A DNA stretch of 64,000 nucleotides from Salinivirgaceae bacterium (GTDB lineage Bacteria; Bacteroidota; Bacteroidia; Bacteroidales; SZUA-534), in the NCBI GenBank assembly GCA_017527435.1, contig JAFXQB010000007.1:1-64000 (forward strand). Direction: 5' to 3'. The notes beneath the pieces were generated by a model. The model did no database searches. It was not told the DNA's origin and worked only from the letters and a program-made list of their open reading frames with translations. Position numbers and translations under genes: made by a program. Shown here one piece after another: positions 51,992 to 59,671 of this stretch; positions within the stretch are counted from its first letter, which is position 1; every line of letters begins with the position of its first letter.

Positions 51992-53158
51992 TCAGGAAGA
52001 GGCATTATTTTCCAATCCAATGTAACAATCCATCAGCAGCTCAGCCTGTTTCTCTTCAGAAAATCTCTTCACGTATTCTTTGCTTTTGGCTATTGAATTT
52101 CTGCGGTAATCCTGATTCTCTGGTTTGTCAGTGGTACGTTCGATTGCCAGTGCCAAGGCATTTCCATCGTCAGGATTAACATACTGACAGTCAGGACCGC
52201 CGGCTTCTTCAAGACACGAGCCTGTTGCGGCAATGACGGGCACACCGCAGTTTATGGCTTCAATTATTGGAATTCCGAACCCTTCGTACCTCGATGGATA
52301 AATGAAAACTTCGCTCAGGCGGTAAATCGGGGCCAGGTCTTCAAATGGGACTTTGTCGAGAATATGCAAAAGGCCGCTTACCCCCAAGTCATTGGCGGCT
52401 TTTTCAATTTTTGAAGTGTATTTTGTTCGTTTTCCGATGATTACCAGTGGCAGCTTCTCTGTCAGAATAGGCAGTGTCTTTACAATCAGCAGAGCGTTTT
52501 TCCTTTCCTCAATGCTGCCAACGTTCAGCAGAAAGCGGTCGGGCAGGTTGTATTTCCGCTTGACATTCTGCATGGTATCGCTGTCGGACTCCGACTTGAA
52601 AACCTTGTCGCAACCTTGATAGATGACTGATATTTTATCCGGTTCTATTCCGAAAAACTCCACAATGTCACGTTTTGTGCATTCGCTTACGGCGATAATT
52701 TGATCTGCGTTTTGGCACGATTTCCTGAATTTGTACGAGTATATCTTCCTATCCAGAAACTTGTAATATTGGGGGAACCGTAAGAAAATCAGGTCGTGGA
52801 TAGTTACAACACTCTTTGCCGGTGTCTTTTTAATTGTCAGTGGCAATTCGTTGCTAAGTCCGTGGTATATAATGTCTTGAAACGCGGAGATTTCGTTTCT
52901 TATTCCAAAAACACGCCATAGTGACGAGAATTTTTTCCAGAATCTCGAAGTCGGGGTAACCACTTCTATATTCCGGTTCTCGCCAAGAATTGCCTGAAAC
53001 TGCGGGTTTTTGCCATTCTTGGGCAGAAAGACAATATACCGGTTGTCGGGGAAAAATTTTGCCAACAAATTGATAATGTGTCGGCTGTAGTTGCCCAATC
53101 CGGTTTTGTTATTTGCAGCGCGTTTCCCGTCAAATGCTATTGTCAATGTCCGACTCAT
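51992..53158 (-). CDS. Glycosyltransferase family 4 protein
   Basis: 388 residues of the GT-B fold: MSRTLTIAFDGKRAANNKTG with the GLGNYSRHI acceptor-side loop, VVTIHDLIFLRFP, and the donor-site region YPSRYEGFGIPIIEAINCGV with the E-x7-E pair. Its start overlaps the LicD gene by 29 bp, which implies translational coupling. It probably adds a sugar to the polysaccharide repeat unit; donor and linkage cannot be told. Confidence 0.9.
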   Translation of the reverse strand: MSRTLTIAFDGKRAANNKTGLGNYSRHIINLLAKFFPDNRYIVFLPKNGKNPQFQAILGENRNIEVVTPTSRFWKKFSSLWRVFGIRNEISAFQDIIYHGLSNELPLTIKKTPAKSVVTIHDLIFLRFPQYYKFLDRKIYSYKFRKSCQNADQIIAVSECTKRDIVEFFGIEPDKISVIYQGCDKVFKSESDSDTMQNVKRKYNLPDRFLLNVGSIEERKNALLIVKTLPILTEKLPLVIIGKRTKYTSKIEKAANDLGVSGLLHILDKVPFEDLAPIYRLSEVFIYPSRYEGFGIPIIEAINCGVPVIAATGSCLEEAGGPDCQYVNPDDGNALALAIERTTDKPENQDYRRNSIAKSKEYVKRFSEEKQAELLMDCYIGLENNASS

Positions 53159-53963
53159 TGAAATCTCTGTATGGTTTTTCGAGGTTGAGATAGTAGAAAT
53201 TGTGTTGGTGCTGTTTGCTCAGCGGAGGAATTGTCATGTAGTCGTCGTACTTTATTGTCAGGTAGCTGTCGTATTTTTCCACTCCACAATATTCTTTCCC
53301 TTCGAACAAAGTCGGGGTTGGTTCGCCTACAATATCTTTTCTCACTACACCTTTCCAACCATCATCGTGGTCAACCACAAGCTCGCATTTGTCGTAATCG
53401 TATGAAATCATCATTTTGCGCATCTTCATCTTTACCCACTGCTTTGAATAGGTTTTTTGGATAAGCAGTGGCAGCCAAGACGATGGTCCGTGGCCATGTT
53501 TGTAAGGGTCACGGTTGATAAAGTAATTGATTTTCTTGTAGTAATGGTATCGGAAAAAGTGCCACCATTGGGCTATTTTGTTCGAAGATATGCCGTCGAG
53601 CGGGAATACATCCAAATATACGCCACCGATATATTTTAAGTGTATGCGCTCGAGAATGGTGGTTTGGCTATCTTGAACTTTGGCGAAGGGAAACGAATAG
53701 TTTTCGTCGTTTTCAGAGCAGATCAGCTCGTATTGTTTTGGTAGCCACTGGTTTGCGTTGGCGATGAATTTTTCGTAGTCGGGGCGGGGCATCATGATGT
53801 CAGCGTCGTCGTCCCAAGGAATAAACCCTTTGTGGCGTATTGCTCCAAGCATTGTTCCCGATGCAAGGTAGTATTTAATGTTATTCTCCTTACAGGTTTT
53901 GTCAACAACATCGAGAATCTCGAGAATTTTCAATTGCAATGGGCGTATGTCGTATGTTGCCAT
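53130..53963 (-). CDS. LicD family protein
   Basis: 277 residues. LicD proteins transfer phosphorylcholine or similar phospho-groups to surface glycans. The signature is intact: YYLASGTMLGAIRHKGFIPW followed by DDDADIMMPRPDYEKF, with metal-binding D51-D53 and D55, a nucleotidyltransferase-like fold. First gene of the minus-strand operon. A promoter-like TACTTTCG (54075-54068, minus strand) is one base off consensus. No choline uptake or activation gene is in the window, so another phospho-substituent is equally possible. Confidence 0.88.
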   Translation of the reverse strand: MATYDIRPLQLKILEILDVVDKTCKENNIKYYLASGTMLGAIRHKGFIPWDDDADIMMPRPDYEKFIANANQWLPKQYELICSENDENYSFPFAKVQDSQTTILERIHLKYIGGVYLDVFPLDGISSNKIAQWWHFFRYHYYKKINYFINRDPYKHGHGPSSWLPLLIQKTYSKQWVKMKMRKMMISYDYDKCELVVDHDDGWKGVVRKDIVGEPTPTLFEGKEYCGVEKYDSYLTIKYDDYMTIPPLSKQHQHNFYYLNLEKPYRDFNESDIDNSI

Positions 53964-54168
53964 TTTATGCTTTTTTGTAAAATAATTATTTAAATATCCA
54001 TGTTGGAAATCTTTTGTCCCGGATGGTTACGGCTTTGTTAATCACCTGCATGGATCGAAAATTTCTGCGAAAGTACGCTTTTTATTTAGATAGTGCGTCT
54101 TTCGTGCCTTGCTTCCACGCTTTTTTCCCTTTGCCGATAATTTTTTTTGAAAAAAATCGTCCCACCTA

Positions 54169-54198
54169 TTGCTAATTAAAAAAAGTGTCGTATGTTTG
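54169..54198 (+). promoter_or_regulatory. Promoter of the ABC transporter operon
   Basis: TTG (54169-54171), a 19-bp spacer and TATGTTTG (54191-54198), exact consensus, 43 bp before ATG 54242. Confidence 0.8.
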
Positions 54199-54200
54199 CA

Positions 54201-54222
54201 GTGTACTAATCAACTAATACAC
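54201..54222 (+). promoter_or_regulatory. Probable GntR (YtrA-type) operator
   Basis: A 22-bp inverted repeat, GTGTACTAAT-CA-ACTAATACAC, matches in 8 of 10 arm positions and covers the expected transcription start. GTnTAnTA half-sites are typical of YtrA-type GntR regulators; such a regulator is encoded at 58912 at the end of this gene group. Confidence 0.65.
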
Positions 54223-54241
54223 TAATAAACGAAATAAGAAA

Positions 54242-55081
54242 ATGGTAACAATTAGCAATTTACAGTTCAGTTACGGAAGCCACGAAGTGTTCAGCAACCT
54301 GAATCTGACTTTCGACGAAGGAAAAATCTACGGTCTGCTGGGCCTGAACGGCGCTGGAAAATCGACGCTGCTCTACCTGATGAGCGGACTGTTGTTTGCG
54401 AAAAACGGCACGGTTGAATTCAACGGGCACAATATGAGCCGTCGCTCGCCCGATGCACTGGCCAACCTTTTCATTGTGCCCGAAGAGTTCGACTTGCCTG
54501 CAATGACGTTTGAGCGCTACGTTCTGCTCAACGCACCTTTCTATCCCAATTTCAGCCGCGAGACGCTCGACCGCTGCCTGGCTGGTTTCGGCATGACCGC
54601 CGATATGAACCTTGCCCGCCTGTCGATGGGGCAGAAGAAGAAGGCTTTCGTCTGCTTTGCGCTGGCCACAAACACAAGTCTGCTGCTGATGGACGAGCCG
54701 ACTAACGGTCTCGACATTCCGTCGAAAAGCCAATTCCGCAAGGTTGTGGCCGAGTGCATGACCGACAACCGCACCATTATAATATCGACTCACCAAGTGC
54801 GCGACGTTGAGAATCTGATTGACAACGTCACCATTATGGGCAGCCGACAACTGCTCTTCGATATGCCCGTGGCGCAGATTTGCGACCATTTGACCTTTGT
54901 CGACTGCAAGTTGGGGCAGGAGCCCGAAGGCGCCATTTACAGCCAACCGTCGGCATTGGGAAGCGCCGTGGTGTGCGGCCGCAAGGCTGGCGACGACGAG
55001 ACGACGCTCGACATTGAACTGCTCTTCAACGCCGTTCTGGCCAACGCCGAAAGTGTGAATCAGGCTTTTGCCGCAAAATAA
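54242..55081 (+). CDS. ABC transporter ATP-binding protein
   Basis: 279 residues, a single nucleotide-binding domain of the ABC-2/YtrB-like kind: Walker A GLNGAGKSTLL (K40), signature LSMGQKKKAF near 127-136, Walker B LLLMDEPTNGLD and switch histidine in IISTHQVRDVE. The signature deviates from SGGQ to SMGQ. It works with the two following membrane proteins; the stop is immediately followed by the next ATG (TAAATG). Confidence 0.93.
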   Translation: MVTISNLQFSYGSHEVFSNLNLTFDEGKIYGLLGLNGAGKSTLLYLMSGLLFAKNGTVEFNGHNMSRRSPDALANLFIVPEEFDLPAMTFERYVLLNAPFYPNFSRETLDRCLAGFGMTADMNLARLSMGQKKKAFVCFALATNTSLLLMDEPTNGLDIPSKSQFRKVVAECMTDNRTIIISTHQVRDVENLIDNVTIMGSRQLLFDMPVAQICDHLTFVDCKLGQEPEGAIYSQPSALGSAVVCGRKAGDDETTLDIELLFNAVLANAESVNQAFAAK

Positions 55082-55837
55082 ATGGGGGATACTGTTATGA
55101 ATAACTGGTTTAATATCAAACGGTTCTGGCTTGTGCTGCGGCACGAGTTCGCCGAAGCGTGGCCCGAACTTGCCATTTTTGCGGCAGTGTTTATGGTAAT
55201 TATGTGTTGGCCTGTTGTCTTTTTTAAAGGTGACGCTGGACAAACGCAGGTTATTCTCGGTGTGGCTGGATACGGGGTTATATGTATAGGTGTCGTATTG
55301 TACTACTGGATTTTGGCTTCGCGTGTGTTTGCCAATATTCAGCGCCCCGAGCGAAAGATTGGCTACCTGACGCTGCCTGCTTCGAACGCCGAGAAATTCT
55401 ACTCCCGCCTGCTACTTTATTGGATATTGCCTTTAGCCTTTGGCTTTATACCCTATCCGCACACTGGTGCTGCAATTAACAATGCTTGGATGTATTTTTT
55501 CATTGCGGTAATCTTGGGCGTGCAATCGAGTCTGGCCGTGCTGTTCGGCACCATTTTCCGCAAGGGCGGGCTGCTGGTGCTCATTTTGGCCGAAGTTGTC
55601 CTGACGGTGGCTTTGGTGGCCTATTTTTCGACCAATCCGCAGGCGGTAAAAAATCTGGATTTGGCGTTTGTGGCGCAAATTGCTGATTATGTGGGTGTAA
55701 TGGAACCCGATAGGGGCCGTGCGGCCAAACTGGCCTTTGGAATTGCGGCCGTGCCAACGGTGTTTAATATCGGTCTGGCGCGGATAATCTTCTCGCGCAA
55801 GCGCTTGCGCCGTCCGCTGGTTTATGTTGAACAATAA
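55082..55837 (+). CDS. ABC-2 type permease-like membrane protein
   Basis: 251 residues, six hydrophobic segments (for example LAIFAAVFMVIMCWPVVFF and VILGVAGYGVICIGVVLYYW), no ATPase motif. ATG 55082 directly abuts the stop of the ATPase gene; ATG 55097 (MNNWFNIKRF) is an alternative start. The conserved cytoplasmic motif FANIQRPERKIGYLTLPASN, where the bound membrane helix meets a coupling loop, also occurs as a variant in the next protein. Probably one half of a heterodimeric permease. Confidence 0.82.
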   Translation: MGDTVMNNWFNIKRFWLVLRHEFAEAWPELAIFAAVFMVIMCWPVVFFKGDAGQTQVILGVAGYGVICIGVVLYYWILASRVFANIQRPERKIGYLTLPASNAEKFYSRLLLYWILPLAFGFIPYPHTGAAINNAWMYFFIAVILGVQSSLAVLFGTIFRKGGLLVLILAEVVLTVALVAYFSTNPQAVKNLDLAFVAQIADYVGVMEPDRGRAAKLAFGIAAVPTVFNIGLARIIFSRKRLRRPLVYVEQ

Positions 55838-55851
55838 AAGATGAAATAGAT

Positions 55852-56529
55852 ATGAAACAGTTTGATTTTAAACGATTTGCAATGGTGCTGTGGCGCGAGT
55901 TGTCGGGCGCGTGGAAAATACTTGCAGCATACGCCGTAATCTGCCTTTTGCTGCTGATTTACAGCAATACAAGCAGCCGAATATTCGGCTCGACTCTGCG
56001 CGAAAACATGTTCTACACCGTAACTGTTGCAGGCGCCATTGTGCTGGCGTCGCGCCTGCTGTCGAACATTTGGACACGCCGCCGCTGCATTTCAACCTTG
56101 TCGCTTCCCGCCGCTGCCGCCGAGACCTTTGCGGCACGCTATCTGCTCTGGTTGGTCATTCCCGTGTGGTTTGCGGTGAGTATGCTGATGGTCAACGAAT
56201 GGCTCGATTTAATCAGTCTGAAAGAGTTATACAACTATCGCCCGATTGCCGATTTCTGGCGCGCCTGGGGACCGACCTGCCTGTTTGTGGTGGTCTGCAC
56301 GCACGCGGCAATGCTGGGCGGCGCCTTCTTCAACCGATTGACACTGGTGAAAACCGCCGCCATATTCATTGGGCTGATGGCCGTTGTGGTGCCGGTTTTG
56401 ACAAAATATCCAAACCAAGGCACCCTTACGGCTGTGCTCTGGACGGCGACAGTGATAATGGTGGTTGGCGGTACGGCGCTGGCTTTCTGGCGCTTCAGCC
56501 GCCGAACGGTGGAGGGATACAAACGGTGA
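55852..56529 (+). CDS. ABC-2 type permease-like membrane protein, paralogue
   Basis: 225 residues and six hydrophobic segments. It shares the N-terminal pattern and the internal motif SNIWTRRRCISTLSLPAAAA with the preceding protein (ANIQRPERKIGYLTLPASNA), so the two arose by duplication and likely form a heterodimer with the ATPase at 54242. Starts 15 bp after the previous gene. Substrate unknown. Confidence 0.8.
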   Translation: MKQFDFKRFAMVLWRELSGAWKILAAYAVICLLLLIYSNTSSRIFGSTLRENMFYTVTVAGAIVLASRLLSNIWTRRRCISTLSLPAAAAETFAARYLLWLVIPVWFAVSMLMVNEWLDLISLKELYNYRPIADFWRAWGPTCLFVVVCTHAAMLGGAFFNRLTLVKTAAIFIGLMAVVVPVLTKYPNQGTLTAVLWTATVIMVVGGTALAFWRFSRRTVEGYKR

Positions 56530-56539
56530 TGAAAACAGA

Positions 56540-56556
56540 GTAGAGACGCATTATGG
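56540..56556. repeat. Half copy of the GTAGAGACG palindrome
   Basis: GTAGAGACGCATTATG has the left arm of the 28-bp palindromes, but no right arm follows. It lies in the 144-bp gap before the thioredoxin-like gene. Confidence 0.45.
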
Positions 56557-56673
56557 AGAACCGACAAAACACAAAGTAATTGGAAGTCAGAATATTCCAT
56601 TGGTATAATTGAATGTAAATTTTCAAATAATTCTGTAATAACTAACAAATACTAACTTTTAAATCACTTAAAA

Positions 56674-58836
56674 ATGAGACACTTTCTTTTAACAATAACA
56701 ACTTTGTTCGTGCTGCCGCTCACAATCTTAGCACAGCGAACAATAGAGAATCCCGTAGTCGGCGCCCGCAGCATGGGTACTTGCACAGGATTGTTTATCG
56801 AAAAAATTGAGCTGACCCCCGATGCCACCAAACTTTTTCTGATTTATTACCATGGCATGAAGAATAATCCGTTCCTTTATGGATCGGGCACAACGCTACG
56901 TTCGGGCAGCAAGATGTGGAAACTGATTAAAACTGAAGGGATTAAACCCGACAAATGGATTTATCCGAAGAACGATGGCAAGTTTATTACTCGCTTTGTA
57001 ATGAATTTCGAACCCATCGACAATTCGGTTGAAACAATCGATTTTATGGAATCTGACGACATAAATTCGTTCATTCTTTACGACATCGCCCTAACCGACA
57101 AAGCCGCTCAAGAAATTAAAAACAAAATTACCGTCCCCGACGAGGTTAGAAACTACGCACAAAACATTAAGGACAACGGCCAGAGCCTTAAGCCGAACGA
57201 GTTCACGATGGACTCGGCCACCATTAAAGGCACAATCTACGCGTTCGACAGGAGAACTTTTGGTGACAAGATGAGCGCAGAAGTAACAATATACATATTC
57301 AATCCGTTTGTTGCCGACCAGTTGTCGTATTCGGCACCAATCAAACCCGACAATACTTACGAGGTTAAGGTACCGATGACTACTAAAAATCAAATTGCAT
57401 ATATGTCAATAAACCCAATTGTCAGCAACGATGTTCTGCTCACCGCAGGAAAAACCGTGGTGGTGGATTACGATTTCTACGAAGTTTACAAACCTTGGGA
57501 ATTACCCGACCGCCGTCTGAATCCTTATTTCTCGGGCGAGAATGTCGACCTAAACTATGCACTGACAAAGAATGTAATTCGCGGTTTTTCCGAGTCAATT
57601 GACAGAAATAATAGCATAGCGGGTTTCTCGATGGCCGAGTATAAAGATTATGTTTTAAAAAAATATGATACTTCTCGAAAAAATATTGATACTCTGAATG
57701 TTACAGGGCGTGGAAAAGAACTGCTGAACATTGAATTGAAATCGCAAGCAGCTTACTATTTATCGATGGGAGCGAGTTTTATCGAATTGGCAAACAGCCG
57801 TTCCAACGGCAACAAAGAACCAAATCCGGAATTCAAACGGCCCGAGATGGATAAAGACTATTTGGATTACCCCAAAATACTTGGTCTCGACGATATTATG
57901 ATGTTCTACGCAAGTTGGTGTAGTTACAATGTCACAGGGTGGAGATCTTGCGCCCACCGTGTTTTCGGCAAGAATTTTTCATGGGAAGAATATAAAAACC
58001 TAATGAATCTGACGTGGAAAGAATTGGACTCTTACATCGATATTCCTGAAAACGAAAAGCCTGTTTATGCGTCGCTTGTGGAAAAAATGGAGAAAGCCGA
58101 CACCACGCGCACCGAAGACGAAAAGAATTTTTATGCCAAATATTGGCCGATTGTCGGTAAACGCTTGACGGATATCCAAAATGGAACCGAAGAAACGAAT
58201 GATTGTATGAACGAAGTTTTCGGCACAGGTGAAAGTTATTTCAAAGATTTCATAAAACTTCAAGAGTATTGCAACCGGCTTGGCCAGCAAATGGTTGTGC
58301 CCGATTCACTTGTGGCTGAAATAGAGAAGATGCGTTTCCCGTTCTATGCCGAGTATGTGAAGGTACAAAATGCCGCCGTCACTGCCAAAATTGAAGCCGA
58401 AAAAGCCCGCGGCGGCTATTTCACTCACCAGGCAGGCGAGAGCGAAGGCGATGCACTGTTTGTTGATTTAATTAAGGATTTCAATGGCAAGGTCGTGTTA
58501 ATCGATTTTTGGAACACTTGGTGCGCTCCTTGCCGTCAAGCCATGAAACAAATGGAGCCAATGGAGAAGGAGTTCGAAGGCAAGGATGTTGTGTTCCTGT
58601 ATCTTGCCGATGAGTCGTCGCCGCAGGATGAATACGACGCCATGATTGTTTCGATAAAAGGCCATCACTACCGCTTGACGGAGAAACAATCGTCGTCGCT
58701 GAAAAAGAAATGGAATTTCACAGGAATCCCGTCGTATGTTATTGTTGGCCGCGACGGAATGGTGAAAGATTTCCATACAGCCTTCCACGGCGTGGATTAT
58801 TACAAGGCGAAACTTAATGAGGAGTTGGGAAAGTAG
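56674..58836 (+). CDS. Secreted TlpA-like thioredoxin-domain protein
   Basis: 720 residues with a signal peptide (MRHFLLTITTLFVLPLTILA). The C-terminal 140 residues are a TlpA/ResA-like thioredoxin domain: LIDFWNTWCAPCRQAMKQME with active-site C617 and C620, and the cis-Pro region NFTGIPSYVIVG. The N-terminal 570 residues, beta-rich then helical, are typical of large Bacteroidota TlpA proteins of unknown role. It should act in the periplasm as a thiol-disulfide oxidoreductase. It lies 145 bp after the ABC permease genes; the leader is A/T-rich and may carry its own promoter. Confidence 0.86.
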   Translation: MRHFLLTITTLFVLPLTILAQRTIENPVVGARSMGTCTGLFIEKIELTPDATKLFLIYYHGMKNNPFLYGSGTTLRSGSKMWKLIKTEGIKPDKWIYPKNDGKFITRFVMNFEPIDNSVETIDFMESDDINSFILYDIALTDKAAQEIKNKITVPDEVRNYAQNIKDNGQSLKPNEFTMDSATIKGTIYAFDRRTFGDKMSAEVTIYIFNPFVADQLSYSAPIKPDNTYEVKVPMTTKNQIAYMSINPIVSNDVLLTAGKTVVVDYDFYEVYKPWELPDRRLNPYFSGENVDLNYALTKNVIRGFSESIDRNNSIAGFSMAEYKDYVLKKYDTSRKNIDTLNVTGRGKELLNIELKSQAAYYLSMGASFIELANSRSNGNKEPNPEFKRPEMDKDYLDYPKILGLDDIMMFYASWCSYNVTGWRSCAHRVFGKNFSWEEYKNLMNLTWKELDSYIDIPENEKPVYASLVEKMEKADTTRTEDEKNFYAKYWPIVGKRLTDIQNGTEETNDCMNEVFGTGESYFKDFIKLQEYCNRLGQQMVVPDSLVAEIEKMRFPFYAEYVKVQNAAVTAKIEAEKARGGYFTHQAGESEGDALFVDLIKDFNGKVVLIDFWNTWCAPCRQAMKQMEPMEKEFEGKDVVFLYLADESSPQDEYDAMIVSIKGHHYRLTEKQSSSLKKKWNFTGIPSYVIVGRDGMVKDFHTAFHGVDYYKAKLNEELGK

Positions 58837-58911
58837 AAACTTCTAAACAGCGAAACACTAACCTTTCACCTAGTCACTAATCAAACAGCTGATCGATAAA
58901 ATATTGGAATT

Positions 58912-59277
58912 ATGGAATTTAAAGAAAGCAAACCGATATATATGCAGATTGTGGACCGTATCTGCAACGAGATTCTGGCCGGCACCTACGACGAAGGCGG
59001 GCGCATTCCGTCGGTGCGCGAGTATGCGGCCATTGTCGAAGTGAACGCCAACACGGTGGTGCGCTCGTTCGATTTCCTGCAATCGGCCGACATAATCTTC
59101 AATCGCCGTGGCATTGGCTATTTCGTGTCCGACGGCGCCAAACAGCAGATTATGGCCATGCGCCGCAATGTGTTTATGAACGAGCAACTGCCCGATTTCT
59201 TCAACGAGATTGACGTGCTCGGAATCACCATTGACGAAGTGGCCGATTTATATCGAAAACGGGGAAATGATAATTAA
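58912..59277 (+). CDS. GntR family regulator, YtrA/YhcF-type
   Basis: 121 residues: a GntR winged helix (KPIYMQIVDRICNEILAGTY, DEGGRIPSVREYAAIVEVNA, NTVVRSFDFLQSADIIFNRR) plus a short 45-residue helical tail, the size of YtrA-like regulators that control ABC transporters. It has no ligand-binding UTRA or FCD domain. The likely target is the operator at 54201-54222 in front of the ABC operon, 76 bp after the thioredoxin-like gene, so the unit looks autoregulated as a whole. Confidence 0.88.
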   Translation: MEFKESKPIYMQIVDRICNEILAGTYDEGGRIPSVREYAAIVEVNANTVVRSFDFLQSADIIFNRRGIGYFVSDGAKQQIMAMRRNVFMNEQLPDFFNEIDVLGITIDEVADLYRKRGNDN

Positions 59278-59358
59278 CAATCACGGCATACGACAATAGG
59301 CATTAGCAAAGGCATACAGACTGCCCAAACAACTAACACTAACAACAATAACCATAAA

Positions 59359-59377
59359 GGTCGGCAAGCGGCCGACC
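59359..59377. repeat. Hairpin before the 22-aa ORF
   Basis: GGTCGGC/GCCGACC with a 5-nt loop. No T tract follows, so it is not a standard terminator; it may be an RNA stem. Confidence 0.6.
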
Positions 59378-59392
59378 GCCCAAAGCCGGCTA

Positions 59393-59461
59393 ATGTCTAA
59401 AGTCAAGTGCCTGAAAATGAATCAACATAATGTTTATAGTCGCAACAAAAACAATGTTTGA
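59393..59461 (+). CDS. Possible 22-aa ORF
   Basis: ATG 59393 to TGA 59461, peptide MSKVKCLKMNQHNVYSRNKN then NV. It is basic and polar. It lies between a hairpin and a terminator in a 394-bp gap, and may be a small peptide or simply part of an RNA. No homologue was recognised. Confidence 0.25.
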   Translation: MSKVKCLKMNQHNVYSRNKNNV

Positions 59462-59467
59462 TTAACG

Positions 59468-59503
59468 AAAGGCCGCTGCTGCTCAGCGGTGGCGGCCTTT
59501 TAA
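59468..59503 (+). terminator. Rho-independent terminator after the GntR region
   Basis: Stem AAAGGCCGC/GCGGCCTTT (59468-59476 and 59492-59500) with a 15-nt loop, followed by TTAAA. It ends the ABC-GntR group or the short transcript before it. Confidence 0.75.
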
Positions 59504-59544
59504 ATGTGAATCGATTAGACAATTAACAATTAACAATGATGAAA

Positions 59545-59613
59545 GTTGAGAAGGTTGAGAAAGTTGAGAAGGTTGAGAAAGTTGAGAAAGTTGAGAAAGT
59601 TGAGAAGGTTGAG
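59545..59613. repeat. 9-bp minisatellite, seven copies of gttgagaa(a/g)
   Basis: Units gttgagaag or gttgagaaa are repeated seven times plus gttgag. In frame from ATG 59536 it reads (KVE)n within a 37-codon ORF that stops at 59649. The perfect 9-bp periodicity and lack of other protein features favour a simple-sequence repeat over a gene. It lies 59 bp before the next gene. Confidence 0.85.
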
Positions 59614-59671
59614 TCTAAACTTCTACCCCCCAAAACTTCTAAACATTAATCATTAAACACTAAACACTAAT

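Noticed and set aside
59536..59649. 37-codon (KVE)n ORF as a real gene
   Set aside because: It is a 9-bp minisatellite; there is no hydrophobic, domain-like or conserved part, and the stop is reached by chance after the repeat.
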